NCBI RefSeq assembly: GCF_002087085.1
Contig: NZ_MWQY01000019.1
Coordinates: 1-64,000, forward strand
From: Marispirochaeta aestuarii
GTDB taxonomy: Bacteria; Spirochaetota; Spirochaetia; JC444; Marispirochaetaceae
Direction of reading: 5' to 3'
Length of the DNA: 64,000 bases
Positions 7,867 through 17,562 of this stretch are shown in pieces (the first letter of the stretch is position 1; each line of letters begins with the position of its first letter). The notes below the pieces were generated by a model. The model did not search any database. It saw only the letters and a list, made by a program, of their open reading frames with translations, and had not been told where the DNA came from. The position numbers and the translations under genes were made by a program.

Positions 7867-9207
7867 ATGCGGGATCTGAACGAAATACTCTCTGAACAGC
7901 CCCATACCCCCGCGCAGCTCAACGAACTGCTCGCAGGAATTCCCCTGGCGGAGCTGATAGACCAGTGGGACAGTCTTGAGGAGGAGCAGAAAAAGGAGGT
8001 TTTTCACGCCCTGGACCGGGAAGACAAGGGAGACCTGCTGATCTCGCTGCCGGCGTCGGAACAGGCGGCCCTTACGGAGATGATCGGAGATGGGGATTTC
8101 AAGGACCTGCTGCAGGACATGGAACCCGACGACCTGGTGGACTTTATTCAGGCCGCCTCCTCGGAGGTGCGTAAAACCCTCTGGAGAAAACTGAGCCCCG
8201 AATCAAAACGGGAAATCCTCTATCTGCTGCGTTTTGACGAAGACGACGCGGCGGGTCTGATGACTCCCCGCTTTCTGGCGGTTCAGTCCCACATAAGCGT
8301 TTCCCAGGCCCTTCATTTTCTGCGCCGCAACGCCAAGAAGGTGGAAATGGTCTATTACATCTATGTGGTGGACAAGGAGCGCCGCCTCCAGGGGGTCTGT
8401 TCCCTCAAGGACATCCTGACAGCCCCGGATGACGCGATTATAGAAAACGTAATGGAAAGGGAAATAATCGCGGTGCGGGAAGATACCGACCAGGAGGAGG
8501 TCGCGAAAATCCTTGAAACCTACGATGTCATGGCCCTTCCCGTTGTGAACAGCCAGAATGCCCTGCTGGGTATCATCACCTTCGATGACATTATCGATGT
8601 TATACGGGAAGAGCAGACCGAGGACGTTTACAAAATGGGAGCCATGGAGGGAGGTCTCGACCGTTACCTGGACAGCTCTATAGTGGCTCTGGTCAAAAAG
8701 CGGGTCCCCTGGCTGATAATCCTGCTGCTGGTGGGCACCATAACCACCAATGTGGTCCATCATTACGAATCCCTGGTCATAGGAGCAGCCTTTCTGTTTG
8801 TTTTCATGCCCGTCATAACCCAGACCGGAGGTAATACGGGCAGTCAGTCATCGACCCTGATGATCCGCGGTCTTGCAACGGGGGAGATCCATTTTCGCGA
8901 CATCGGAACTGTCATGCTCAAGGAGATCCTGGTTGGGCTGATTATGGGTTTTGTAACCGGGGGTGTGATAATCCTGCGCAGCTATCTTCTGCCGCCGGGA
9001 ATTCCCCTCTTCGATGCCGCGGTAATTGGAGTCAGTCTTACCTTTGTGGTGGTATTTTCAACCTTCATCGGAGCCCTGGCACCCCTTGTAATTCACCGCA
9101 TGGGTTTCGACCCCACGGTAATGTCCGCGCCTCTGATGGCCACGGTTATAGACGTCTGCGGACTGACGATATATTTTGAGACTGCCCGGATTTTTCTGGG
9201 CCTGTAG
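7867..9207 (+). CDS. mgtE: MgtE-family magnesium transporter
   Basis: 446 aa, typical of MgtE. An N-terminal acidic helical Mg-sensing domain (about 1-130, EQAALTEMIGDGDFKDLLQDMEPDD) leads to a CBS-domain pair (about 135-255; DDAAGLMTPRFLAVQ, LPVVNSQNALLGIITFDDII). A five-helix membrane domain follows from about 280 (PWLIILLLVGTITTNVV, MPVITQTGGNTGSQSSTLMI, VVVFSTFIGALAPLVIHRMG). The conserved pore segment GGNTGSQ is present. The protein gates Mg2+ (or related divalent) import at the inner membrane through cytoplasmic Mg sensing. AAGGAAGG precedes the ATG. Confidence 0.95.
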   Translation: MRDLNEILSEQPHTPAQLNELLAGIPLAELIDQWDSLEEEQKKEVFHALDREDKGDLLISLPASEQAALTEMIGDGDFKDLLQDMEPDDLVDFIQAASSEVRKTLWRKLSPESKREILYLLRFDEDDAAGLMTPRFLAVQSHISVSQALHFLRRNAKKVEMVYYIYVVDKERRLQGVCSLKDILTAPDDAIIENVMEREIIAVREDTDQEEVAKILETYDVMALPVVNSQNALLGIITFDDIIDVIREEQTEDVYKMGAMEGGLDRYLDSSIVALVKKRVPWLIILLLVGTITTNVVHHYESLVIGAAFLFVFMPVITQTGGNTGSQSSTLMIRGLATGEIHFRDIGTVMLKEILVGLIMGFVTGGVIILRSYLLPPGIPLFDAAVIGVSLTFVVVFSTFIGALAPLVIHRMGFDPTVMSAPLMATVIDVCGLTIYFETARIFLGL

Positions 9208-9240
9208 AAGGACTCAAAGGAATAAAAGAGAGACGAGCGG

Positions 9241-9729
9241 ATGAATCAGAAAGAAAAAGAACAGATACTGCGAAACGAGCTCGAGGCGGTCCTCGAGGGG
9301 GGTAACGCCCACGACGGCTGGCAGCATAAACTGAAAAACTTTCCCCCGGATAAGATAAACAGCGGACTTCCCGGACTGCGCACCCCTGTCAGGACCCTGT
9401 TGACGCCCTGGACCCTTCTGGTCCATATGAGAATCTGCGTAAAGGATATCCTGGATTTTATTCAAATGAGGGACTACAGTCCCCTTCCTTTTCCCGAGGG
9501 ATATTGGCCCGCGGAAGAGAAGGCCCCGTCACCGGAGGAGTGGAACAGGGAACTGGAAGGTTTTGCCCTGTTGATGGCCGAAGCTGTCCAGCTGGTCCGG
9601 GACCTGAAAACGGACCTTTTCTCACCCCTGCCCCACGCGCCGGAATATTCGGTCTACCGGGAACTGCTGCTCATTGCCGACCACAATGCCTATCATCTCG
9701 GACAACTGGGACTTTTTGAGGATCTCTAG
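9241..9729 (+). CDS. DinB-superfamily four-helix protein
   Basis: 162 aa. The C-terminal motif IADHNAYHLGQLG is the hallmark of the DinB/YfiT-like metal-binding helical bundle, and HDGWQHKLKNFP near the N terminus may supply the other His ligand. The family includes thiol transferases and many uncharacterised proteins. The substrate cannot be told from sequence. It follows mgtE after 33 nt and ends 12 nt before the convergent acetate kinase gene. Confidence 0.8.
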   Translation: MNQKEKEQILRNELEAVLEGGNAHDGWQHKLKNFPPDKINSGLPGLRTPVRTLLTPWTLLVHMRICVKDILDFIQMRDYSPLPFPEGYWPAEEKAPSPEEWNRELEGFALLMAEAVQLVRDLKTDLFSPLPHAPEYSVYRELLLIADHNAYHLGQLGLFEDL

Positions 9730-9741
9730 GCCTCCGGACCT

Positions 9742-10944
9742 TTACATGCCGTCGATAATCTCGTATGTGTCCCTGGCGATCTGCAGCTCTTCGTTGGTGG
9801 GTACAACGCAGATCGCGGTCTTTGAGTAATCCGCGGAGATTACCCCCTGGCGGTTTCCGTTTTCCCGGTTCCTTTCATCATCCAGGATTATCCCGAGACT
9901 CTCGAGACGGTGGCAGATCCGTTCCCGCATCTTTACGGAGTTTTCGCCGATACCCCCGGTAAAGACAAGGATGTCCGTCCGTACCATGTTGGCGGCAAAG
10001 GCGCCTATGTACTTGCGAATGCGATAGGCATAAACATCCAGGGCTTCCCGGCACTGCTTGTTCCCCGAGGCTGCGGCCTCCTCAATATCCCGCATATCAT
10101 TGGATATTCCCGAGAGTCCCAGCATGCCGCTCTCCTTGTTGAGAATGCGGTTAAGGTCCTCCTTGGAGAAGCCCCGCTCCATCAGATAGAATAGAATCTG
10201 CGGATCGATATCTCCCGATCTGGTTCCCATGACCACCCCTTCCAAAGGAGTAAATCCCATGGAGGTGTCCATGGATTTACCGTTGGCGATGGCGGTGATG
10301 GAGGCTCCGTTTCCCAGATGGCAGGAGATGACATTGGTGTTGGAAGGGTGCCGCTTCATCAGTTTTATGGCTTCCCCGGATACATACCGATGGCTTGTTC
10401 CGTGAAAACCGTAGCGGCGTATACGGTATTTATCGTAAAACTCCCTGGGCAGGCCGTAGAGATAGGCCGCAGGAGAAAGAGTCTGATGAAAAGCCGTATC
10501 GAAGACCGCCACCTGAGTGCAGTCCGGAAGCTGATTCATGGCTTCACGGATACCGATAAGGTTGGCGGGATTATGCAGGGGGGCAAGTTCTATGTTCTTT
10601 TCGATGGCGGCGATCACCTTGTCATCGATGGTGACGGAGGTGGAATACTCCTCGCCCCCGTGTACCACCCGGTGTCCCACACCGTGGATCTCCGCCATGG
10701 AGGAGATAAGGCCTGCCTCCCCGTCGATAAGGGCGCTTTTAAGGTGCTCCATTGCCGCTTTATGGTCCGGCATGGGTGCATTGCTGTCGTAAACCTTGCC
10801 GTCGGGACGTTTCTGACAGATATGACCCATATCCTGCCCGATCCGTTCAATCAGCCCTTTCCCGATGCTCTCCCTGTCGGGCATACGGTAAACCTCGTAT
10901 TTTATCGATGAACTGCCGCAGTTTATTACAAGGATTGTGTGCAT
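9742..10944 (-). CDS. ackA: Acetate kinase (first copy)
   Basis: 400 aa, the usual family length. It interconverts acetyl phosphate plus ADP and acetate plus ATP in fermentative energy metabolism. The ASKHA signatures are present: VINCGSSSIKYEV (phosphate 1), [51 protein letters not shown], and FTGGIGENS (adenosine). AAGGAG lies about eight bases upstream of the ATG at 10944. No phosphotransacetylase gene is next to it. A second acetate kinase lies about 1.6 kb away on the other strand. Confidence 0.96.
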   Translation of the reverse strand: MHTILVINCGSSSIKYEVYRMPDRESIGKGLIERIGQDMGHICQKRPDGKVYDSNAPMPDHKAAMEHLKSALIDGEAGLISSMAEIHGVGHRVVHGGEEYSTSVTIDDKVIAAIEKNIELAPLHNPANLIGIREAMNQLPDCTQVAVFDTAFHQTLSPAAYLYGLPREFYDKYRIRRYGFHGTSHRYVSGEAIKLMKRHPSNTNVISCHLGNGASITAIANGKSMDTSMGFTPLEGVVMGTRSGDIDPQILFYLMERGFSKEDLNRILNKESGMLGLSGISNDMRDIEEAAASGNKQCREALDVYAYRIRKYIGAFAANMVRTDILVFTGGIGENSVKMRERICHRLESLGIILDDERNRENGNRQGVISADYSKTAICVVPTNEELQIARDTYEIIDGM

Positions 10945-11035
10945 CAGAGGGCTCCTTCATAATTTGGTCTTACCAATTATAGACGGCAAACAGAAAAACT
11001 GCAACGTATTTTGTACCGGGCACCTTCAATTTAGT

Positions 11036-12361
11036 TCACATCCCCCCGAAACGGAAGCTTCGTCCTCCCGAAATGGAGAAGCTGAAGCCCGACTCCCCCA
11101 TGGAAAAACCGGCCCCGGTTTCCCAGTCATCAAAAATCAGAGCCAGGTCGGCTTTCATGAAAAAAAAACTCTCCTCCGGGGGCTCGCAGGACTCTTTTTC
11201 CCGGGAGATACCGGAAATGAAGGAGAGATCCAGGGGAAGTCTGCGCAGACTGAATCCTGCCCTAGCCTCTTCCAGCACATCATAGCTTACCAGGTAAGTG
11301 CCTCCCGCACAGAGACGGGTTCTCCAGGCGGCAAAGGTCCAGGGAAGGGAAAATGCAAGATTACCCGACATGGATTCCTCCCAGGTATAGAGACCCTCAT
11401 CCCTTTTTACCAGCAGATCCCGGGTAATCTCTCCCGAAAAGGCTGTGAACACCCAGGCGGCGCCCCCCTCCAGGCTGAAACGAAGGTCCGCCGGTTCCGC
11501 GCCACTGAGGGGTGGATGATCGAGGCGGACACTGCTCCTTACCAGCCCCTTTACCGGATACACCGGTAAAATCAGCAGATCAAAGGCGGAGGAAAGATTA
11601 TAGGGACTCAGACGATTCCGGGGACTGCGATAGTTCCTGTCCAGGCAGGAAAGGGCGAATCTGGTACTCAGGAGGGAGGAATCATAGAGAAGGGAGCCCC
11701 GCAGATAGCCCCCGGCGGGTTGTACACGATGCAGAGAGGCCCCGGCGAAACATGAAAGACCCGCGTGTTCCCCTTTAAGGATGAGCCGTAATCCTCCAAG
11801 CAGGAGCTCACCCTCGACCGGGACCCCCTCCCTTTGAATCCACTCATCATCCGGATCTTCCGGAATCTCAGAAAAAGAGCCGACCCCGGCCAGGCGGAGC
11901 CAGGGAAAAGGCGCAAACTCCGCTTCGATGCCCAGTTCCGGCAGCTTACCCTCCCCTTCAAGCATGGAAAACTGGATGATCCCCGGCAGTCCCAGAACAA
12001 GGGCTTCGCGGGAGGCCGGCGACCAGCTCCTCTGCAGTGAAAATGAAGGAGCATCACTGTACTTTGCAGAGGATGCAGTCTGGGCTCCGGGCTTGATAAG
12101 CTCCTGCAGGGGGCCGCGGACCGTCAGGGAACCCAGGGCCGCCCAGGGCAGGGCGAGTCCTCCGGAAAAGGAATATCCGCCCTCCTTTTCCCGGACTGCC
12201 ACAAGGCCGGCACTGAGTCTGCGATAATCCGCGGTAATTCTTCCCGCAGCTTCCCCGGGCTCCTCATAGCGGCCGGCAATCTGTACATGTACAGATGAAT
12301 CCTCGGCTGCCAGGGGGGAGCACAGACAGATCAGCATACCGAAAAAAGAGCGGAACTTCAT
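11036..12361 (-). CDS. Exported protein, probable outer-membrane or periplasmic beta protein, function unknown
   Basis: 441 aa with an N-terminal signal peptide (MKFRSFFGMLICLCSPLAAE). The rest is rich in alternating aromatic/hydrophobic strands (LSAGLVAVREKEGGYSFSGG, GFSMGESGFSFSISGGRSFR), which suggests a beta-barrel or beta-sandwich. The last residues (FRFGGM) do not give the classic terminal Phe of an outer-membrane barrel. No conserved family is recognised. It lies between two acetate kinase genes, with its 5' end facing the second one, and nothing links it functionally to acetate metabolism. No clear ribosome site precedes the ATG. Confidence 0.65.
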   Translation of the reverse strand: MKFRSFFGMLICLCSPLAAEDSSVHVQIAGRYEEPGEAAGRITADYRRLSAGLVAVREKEGGYSFSGGLALPWAALGSLTVRGPLQELIKPGAQTASSAKYSDAPSFSLQRSWSPASREALVLGLPGIIQFSMLEGEGKLPELGIEAEFAPFPWLRLAGVGSFSEIPEDPDDEWIQREGVPVEGELLLGGLRLILKGEHAGLSCFAGASLHRVQPAGGYLRGSLLYDSSLLSTRFALSCLDRNYRSPRNRLSPYNLSSAFDLLILPVYPVKGLVRSSVRLDHPPLSGAEPADLRFSLEGGAAWVFTAFSGEITRDLLVKRDEGLYTWEESMSGNLAFSLPWTFAAWRTRLCAGGTYLVSYDVLEEARAGFSLRRLPLDLSFISGISREKESCEPPEESFFFMKADLALIFDDWETGAGFSMGESGFSFSISGGRSFRFGGM

Positions 12362-12450
12362 ACAGGATAAAACCGTCCGTCTGCCTCTTTGATTCTACTT
12401 ACTGTAAAAAATCCCGTATTCAGGCATACTTGAAAGCCGCAGGGAGTTCG

Positions 12451-12480
12451 TTTACACTCAAAGGAAGAACCACTTTATAC
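12451..12480 (+). promoter_or_regulatory. Possible promoter of the second acetate kinase gene
   Basis: TTTACA (12451-12456) and TTATAC (12475-12480) are separated by 18 nt, upstream of a GGAGG ribosome site at about 12507 and the TTG start at 12518. It fits a sigma-70-type promoter moderately well. The opposite-strand gene starts at 12361, so this gap holds both 5' regions. Confidence 0.4.
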
Positions 12481-12517
12481 ACCAACGCAAAGTATCATTT
12501 TTTTTCGGAGGATTATT

Positions 12518-13861
12518 TTGACTATTCTTACCTTGAACTGCGGCTCCTCGTCGGTAAAGTATCAGCTCTACGACTGGGACAATAAAGTCATACTCGCCGC
12601 CGGTATCGTCGAAAGGGTTACCCAGCCCGGATCAGTAATTGAACACCGGAGTACCGGTAAAGAGGAAATCACCCGGGAACACGCATGTCCCACCCACAAG
12701 GAAGCCATCCAGCTCATCCTCGAAACCCTGGTTGATTCCGAGTACGGCGCCCTTTCGTCCATCGATGAGATCAGAGCCGTGGGGCACCGGGTTGTTCACG
12801 GCGGCGAGAAGTTCGCCCGCTCAGTAGTAGTGGACGGGCACGTCCTTGATTCCTTCAAGGCGATTCAGGACCTCGCTCCCCTGCACAACCCGGCAAACAT
12901 CCTGGGGATAACCTCCGCACAGGAGGTAATGCCGAATATTCCCCACTGCGCGATTATGGACACAGCATGGCACCAGACCATGCCCAAAACCTCCTACATG
13001 TACGCCCTTCCCTACAAATGGTACGAGGATCATGCCGTACGGCGCTACGGTTTTCACGGAACCTCCTTTCTCTACTGCGCGAAGCGGGCCGCCGTTCTCC
13101 TGGGAAAGGACCCCTTTGAAACGAACGTCATAATCGCCCACATCGGTAACGGATCCTCCATTAACGCGGTAAAGAACGGCGTCTCCGTGGACACATCCAT
13201 GGGTCTGACTCCCCTGGAGGGACTGATCATGGGCACCCGCTCCGGCGATATCGATCCCGCCATCCCCTTCTTCATGATGAAAAAACTCGGGCTCAGCCCC
13301 GACGAGATGGAGACGATCCTGAACAAGAAGAGCGGCGTTCTGGGAATCACGGAGAAGTATGTTGACCGCCGGGACATCGAGATGGCCGCCGCAGATGGTG
13401 ACAAAAAAGCGCAGCTTTCCATCGATATGGAATCCTACCGCCTCAAGAAGTACGTCGGTGCCTACGCCGCGGCCCTTGGCCGGGTGGACGCCCTGGTCTT
13501 TACCGCCGGCGTTGGCGAACGGGGACCCCAGGTACGGGAGAGGGTCTGCAAGGAGATGGAGCACCTGGGCATCAAGGTCGATATGAACAAGAACACCGCA
13601 TCCATGACCAGGTACGCCGAAACCGAGCTTTCCACCCCGGATTCACCGGTCAAGGTATTCGTAATTCCCACCGACGAAGAGCTGGTCATGACAGAGGACA
13701 CCTATGCCCTTCTGGAGGGGACCTACAAGGACCACACCGAGTACACCTACTACTTCCAGAATCCCAATTACGTCAACAAATCCCGCCAGGAAGCTCTCAA
13801 GAAGGACCTTGCCAAGCGGCCCGGGCTGGACAAGATTCTGGTTTATCCTCCAAAAAAGTAG
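12518..13861 (+). CDS. Acetate kinase (second copy, extended C terminus)
   Basis: 447 aa from a TTG start preceded by GGAGG; no ATG is available near the conserved N terminus [17 protein letters not shown]. All family motifs are kept: [69 protein letters not shown] and FTAGVGERG. It is about 45 residues longer than the first copy. The extra tail ([20 protein letters not shown] and onward to YPPKK) is rich in Tyr, Lys and Asn. The two copies are clearly different paralogues, not a recent tandem duplication. A hairpin terminator follows the stop codon. Confidence 0.93.
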   Translation: MTILTLNCGSSSVKYQLYDWDNKVILAAGIVERVTQPGSVIEHRSTGKEEITREHACPTHKEAIQLILETLVDSEYGALSSIDEIRAVGHRVVHGGEKFARSVVVDGHVLDSFKAIQDLAPLHNPANILGITSAQEVMPNIPHCAIMDTAWHQTMPKTSYMYALPYKWYEDHAVRRYGFHGTSFLYCAKRAAVLLGKDPFETNVIIAHIGNGSSINAVKNGVSVDTSMGLTPLEGLIMGTRSGDIDPAIPFFMMKKLGLSPDEMETILNKKSGVLGITEKYVDRRDIEMAAADGDKKAQLSIDMESYRLKKYVGAYAAALGRVDALVFTAGVGERGPQVRERVCKEMEHLGIKVDMNKNTASMTRYAETELSTPDSPVKVFVIPTDEELVMTEDTYALLEGTYKDHTEYTYYFQNPNYVNKSRQEALKKDLAKRPGLDKILVYPPKK

Positions 13862-13885
13862 AAGAGTCTGCAATTGTCATATTCA

Positions 13886-13913
13886 CCGCCGGTCAAACGC
13901 CGGCGGTTTTTTT
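13886..13913 (+). terminator. Rho-independent terminator after the second acetate kinase gene
   Basis: The stem CCGCCGG / CCGGCGG (13886-13892 and 13900-13906) with a 7-nt loop is followed directly by seven T residues. It lies 25 nt after the acetate kinase stop and separates that gene from the TetR module. Confidence 0.92.
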
Positions 13914-13977
13914 ATATCCGGGCAGATCTAAAAAACGCGGTATTCCTGTTGCAGGCAGGGCGGAGGGATTTATACTA

Positions 13978-14025
13978 TTGACGATCCCATCCTGCTGGTA
14001 TACATTAAATTTAACCATCTGGTTA
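13978..14025 (+). promoter_or_regulatory. tetR promoter with palindromic operator
   Basis: TTGACG (13978-13983) is followed by candidate -10 sequences (TATACA at 13999 or TACATT at 14001). Just downstream, around the expected transcription start, lies the perfect palindrome TAACCATCTGGTTA (14012-14025). Two further copies of the same pattern lie before the transporter gene, so this is probably the operator for autorepression by the TetR protein. Confidence 0.7.
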
Positions 14026-14055
14026 GTTTTCTCTTGAAGTAAAGGAGCAGTAGTA

Positions 14056-14730
14056 GTGGCAAAAACACCGGAGAGAGGTTCTCCTGACGCAACTGCCCGG
14101 GAGAAATCACCCGATTCAAGAAACCGGATACTCACGGCGGCGGAAAAACTTTTTGCAGATAAAGGTTTCAGCGGCGCACGGGTGGATGACATAGCCAGAC
14201 AGGCACGGGTAAACAAGGCTCTGATCTACTACTACTTCAAAAGCAAGGAAGACATCCTGGAAGAGCTTATGGAGACGCTGATCAACGAAGCCATGGAGGT
14301 GGTCAACGGTATCGTGCCCCGGGACTTCTCCCTTGAGTCTCTCTCTTCTCCGGAAGAGCGTGAAAAGATCATGCAGCCCCTCTTCGGCTTTCTCCGCAAG
14401 AGGGCGAACCTCCTGAAAATACTCCTCGCCGAATCCCTGAAAGAGTCTTCCCATAATGAAACGGTATTCCGGCTTATTTCCGCCATTGTGGAGCGTCAGA
14501 ACGAGTTCTTCAGACGGTTCAACATGCCCGCTCCCAACGAGGAAAACAAAGCTCATCAAATTGTCGGAGAGTTTTTTACCGGCTTGCTTCCTCTGGCCGG
14601 CTACTTTGCCATGGAGGAACGCTGGAGCGCCTTTCTTGATATATCCCGGGACCAGCTGTGGGATATTTTCCTGAAATCCTTTATCAGTTCCCATGTCAGC
14701 TACACCATCGAAGGTATAGCAAAGGGCTGA
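14056..14730 (+). CDS. TetR/AcrR-family transcriptional regulator
   Basis: 224 aa from a GTG start with AAAGGAG about eight bases upstream. The HTH is classic for the family: RILTAAEKLFADKGFSGARV then DDIARQARVNKALIYYYFKS (about residues 22-65). The remaining helical part would bind a ligand and dimerise. It is followed 83 nt downstream by the MMPL transporter gene. The palindromes at 14012, 14754 and 14789 probably bind it, so it likely represses itself and the transport operon until a lipid-like or toxic ligand is present. The ligand is unknown. Confidence 0.92.
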   Translation: MAKTPERGSPDATAREKSPDSRNRILTAAEKLFADKGFSGARVDDIARQARVNKALIYYYFKSKEDILEELMETLINEAMEVVNGIVPRDFSLESLSSPEEREKIMQPLFGFLRKRANLLKILLAESLKESSHNETVFRLISAIVERQNEFFRRFNMPAPNEENKAHQIVGEFFTGLLPLAGYFAMEERWSAFLDISRDQLWDIFLKSFISSHVSYTIEGIAKG

Positions 14731-14747
14731 AAGGTTGAAATTTCCCC

Positions 14748-14802
14748 TTGACTTAACTAAACAGTTAGTATAATACTATAAATATAACTAACTATTTGGT
14801 TA
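14748..14802 (+). promoter_or_regulatory. Promoter of the MMPL operon with two TetR-type operators
   Basis: TTGACT (14748-14753) and TATAAT (14769-14774) or TAATAC (14771-14776) form the promoter. The palindrome TAACTAAACAGTTA (14754-14767) fills the spacer. A second copy, TAACTATTTGGTTA (14789-14802), lies near the transcription start and ends next to the ribosome site AAGGA. Both match the site at 14012 (shared pattern TAACYAnnYRGTTA apart from one central position). Repressor bound here would block polymerase directly. Confidence 0.75.
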
Positions 14803-14813
14803 AGGATGTGTTT

Positions 14814-17561
14814 ATGGCCCTTCTGCAAAGACCGGGGGAAATACTGACCCTTCAGATAATCCGGAAAAAATGGTGGATTATCGGTGTTTCTGCGGCGCTT
14901 CTGCTGCTCAGTCTGTTTTTCTCCCAGAGGATCCTTATACGAACCCAGTTAAAGGACCTGCTTCCCGAATCCAACCAGCGGGTCACCAGCTACAACAGAA
15001 TCAGCGAGCTTTTCAGCACCAGCTCGATAATCCTCAGCTTCGAAGGAGACAGCAGAACGGAAATACTGCGGGCTGCCCGGGATGCCAGGGACTATTTGGA
15101 GCATGACCCGGGTATCTCGCCTTTTATAGAGACAATCCAGCTGGAATTGCCTGGTGATTTTATTGAACGCTGGGGACTCTACATGCAGAAGGCCGATGAT
15201 ATTCGCCGCAGCCGGGATATGTTTTCCAGGTTGAATCTGCTCCCCTTTATAGAGGCCCTGAACGATAATCTCGAAGCCAGCTACACCGGAGACTCTGCCG
15301 AAGAGGAGATCCTGACCAATCAGGATGAATGGGAAATGGTCGGGACGATGTCGAACATGGAACGCGCATTACTGCTCCTCCGGGATTACCTGGAAAACCC
15401 CGATACCGGAACCCCGGCGGAAAGGGCCGAAGAACTGGCTGCCATCCTGGCCATAGGCGACACCTATACCTTTGACCCGGAAGGCACAATGCTTCTTATG
15501 ACCCTGGTGCCGTCATTTTCGATATCCGACTACGACAGACTGCTCAGCATGATGCCGGAATTCCGGCGGGTGTTCGGGGAGATTACCAGGCGTCATCCGG
15601 GGGTCCGGATCGGTTATACCGGGGACCTGACCAGAGAGTTCGACGAACAGGCGGCATTGAGCTTCGACCTGCTGGTTCCCAGTCTGATTGCACTGCTTCT
15701 GATCCTTATTCTGTTTGTCTTCTCCTTTCAGCAGATACGGGCGGTGCTCCTTGCCCTTATATCCCTCGTCGTCGGAATTCTTTTCGACGTGGGGATAATC
15801 GGCATTACCCTCAGGGAGTTGAACATCCTGACAACCTCCTTCGCGGTTATTCTGATCGGCCTTGGAATCGATTTTGCCATCCATGTTATCTCAAACTTCA
15901 CCGACTATCGCGGCCGGGGCATGGATGAGGAGGATGCCATGACGGAGACCTTTAAAAAAGCCGGAGGATCCATTCTTATCGGCGGAATTACCACGGCCAT
16001 TGCATTTTTCATGCTGATGTTTTCAGACTCCAGGGCAATCAGCCAGTTTGGTTTTATCGCAGGCTGCGGAATCCTTACATGCCTGGCCTCGACATTGATT
16101 CTGCTTCCGGCGCTGCTGCTTGTGTTCGGTGCAAAACAGAATCAGACAAACCATACGTACATTATCGATTACCGCTTTCTCGGTTCCCTGGGAGGATTCT
16201 GCCGGAAACGCAGAATCCCGGTGCTTGCGGCGTCAATCATAGTTGCAGCGCTCCTTGCCGTCAGTGCCGCCGGAAACAGGGTTGAATACAATATCGAGAA
16301 CCTGACGGTTACCGACTCCCCCTCCTCGATCACCGAAAACCGTATCCGAGAAAAATTCAACCTCTCCCCCCAGGCGAGCATGACGACGGCCGCATCCATC
16401 GAGGAGGCCCGGGATTTGAGTGATACTCTGAAACAGGAGTTTCTGGTGGCCAGAGTAAGTTCGGTTGCGGATTTTATCCCCTCTCCCGGGGAGTCGCAAG
16501 AGCGCCTTAAAGAACTGTCGCTGTTTCGACAGGATCCGCCCGGCTACCGGAAGGAGTACCGCTACGATAACGAAGGGCTGGATAATCTTGTGTATGAGAT
16601 ACAGAGGCTTGAATGGAACATGATCGAGATCGGAGATCTGTCGGTCGCCAATCTCGGAGAAGAGAACATGATTCTGAAGAAACGGAATTCCATGATTCGC
16701 GAGATCTTCGGCGCCGAAGTCGGCCGTCCCGGCAGAGAGGTTTTTCAGAAGCTCATCAATACTCTGGAAGCTGACCGGGACAGAAGCATGCGGCTCCTGG
16801 AAAGACTGGATACCCATTTTGCCCCGGCAATGCTGAAGCTCCTGCAGCCCATGATGCAGACAGTACGGCCCATGGAGATAAGGGATATTCCGGAAAGTTA
16901 CAGCCGTGAATTAATAAGCCGGGACGGGAAACAGTTCCTGATATCCATTCAGCCCACCGAAGCTGTTGCCAGGGAGGCGGAGTTCATGAGCTTCGACCGC
17001 AGGATGGCAGAAATCAATCCCGCCATTACCGGAACCGTACAGATGGCCATAGACTGGACCCGGGAGATGGTTACAGAATCCCGGAGAGCATCAGTCTACG
17101 TTTTTGCCGCCATCCTTCTCCTGCTGCTCCTGACATTCCGAAAGCTCCTTCCCACTCTGATTGCCGCACTTTTTCTGCTGATCTCCCTGGTCATCATGTT
17201 CGGACTCTTCCCCATTCTGGGTATTCGGCTGAACCTGATGAGCGTGCTTGCGCTGCCCATGATTATCGGAATGGGAATAGACTACGCGGTCCATATTATT
17301 CACCGCTACATGCTGGAAGGGGACATCGAAACAACCATGACCTGGTCAGGCAAGGCAGTCCTTCTTTCGGGAGTAACAACCGGGTTCGGATTCGGTTCCC
17401 TGGCACTCTTCGGCAGCATGGCGGCTGTTTCCAGTTTTGGCGAGGCCCTTTTTATCGGGGTCATGGTCTGTCTGGTCCTTACATTAACATTTTTACCCGC
17501 GGTCTCGGGATTTCCTGCTCTTTTAGGCCGCGGCAATCAAAACACAATCGGGAGGCAGTGA
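14814..17561 (+). CDS. MMPL/RND-superfamily envelope transporter (HpnN-like)
   Basis: 915 aa from the ATG at 14814, which has AAGGA seven bases upstream; the more upstream in-frame TTG at 14796 lies inside the operator. The layout is twofold: TM1 (about 20-41), a large periplasmic loop, TM2-6 (about 280-440), TM7 (about 460-480), a second periplasmic loop, and TM8-12 (about 750-905). Each half carries the RND/MMPL motif: GLGIDFAIHVISNF and GMGIDYAVHIIHRY, with the proton-relay Asp. Relatives move lipids or hydrophobic molecules from the inner membrane outward. The two following genes (LolA-like and barrel) fit a trans-envelope lipid pathway. The cargo is unknown. Confidence 0.9.
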   Translation: MALLQRPGEILTLQIIRKKWWIIGVSAALLLLSLFFSQRILIRTQLKDLLPESNQRVTSYNRISELFSTSSIILSFEGDSRTEILRAARDARDYLEHDPGISPFIETIQLELPGDFIERWGLYMQKADDIRRSRDMFSRLNLLPFIEALNDNLEASYTGDSAEEEILTNQDEWEMVGTMSNMERALLLLRDYLENPDTGTPAERAEELAAILAIGDTYTFDPEGTMLLMTLVPSFSISDYDRLLSMMPEFRRVFGEITRRHPGVRIGYTGDLTREFDEQAALSFDLLVPSLIALLLILILFVFSFQQIRAVLLALISLVVGILFDVGIIGITLRELNILTTSFAVILIGLGIDFAIHVISNFTDYRGRGMDEEDAMTETFKKAGGSILIGGITTAIAFFMLMFSDSRAISQFGFIAGCGILTCLASTLILLPALLLVFGAKQNQTNHTYIIDYRFLGSLGGFCRKRRIPVLAASIIVAALLAVSAAGNRVEYNIENLTVTDSPSSITENRIREKFNLSPQASMTTAASIEEARDLSDTLKQEFLVARVSSVADFIPSPGESQERLKELSLFRQDPPGYRKEYRYDNEGLDNLVYEIQRLEWNMIEIGDLSVANLGEENMILKKRNSMIREIFGAEVGRPGREVFQKLINTLEADRDRSMRLLERLDTHFAPAMLKLLQPMMQTVRPMEIRDIPESYSRELISRDGKQFLISIQPTEAVAREAEFMSFDRRMAEINPAITGTVQMAIDWTREMVTESRRASVYVFAAILLLLLLTFRKLLPTLIAALFLLISLVIMFGLFPILGIRLNLMSVLALPMIIGMGIDYAVHIIHRYMLEGDIETTMTWSGKAVLLSGVTTGFGFGSLALFGSMAAVSSFGEALFIGVMVCLVLTLTFLPAVSGFPALLGRGNQNTIGRQ

Positions 17562-17562
17562 A

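Noticed and set aside
12821-13564. A 247-codon open frame on the minus strand
   Set aside because: Shadow of the second acetate kinase; GC-rich codon structure explains the open antisense frame.
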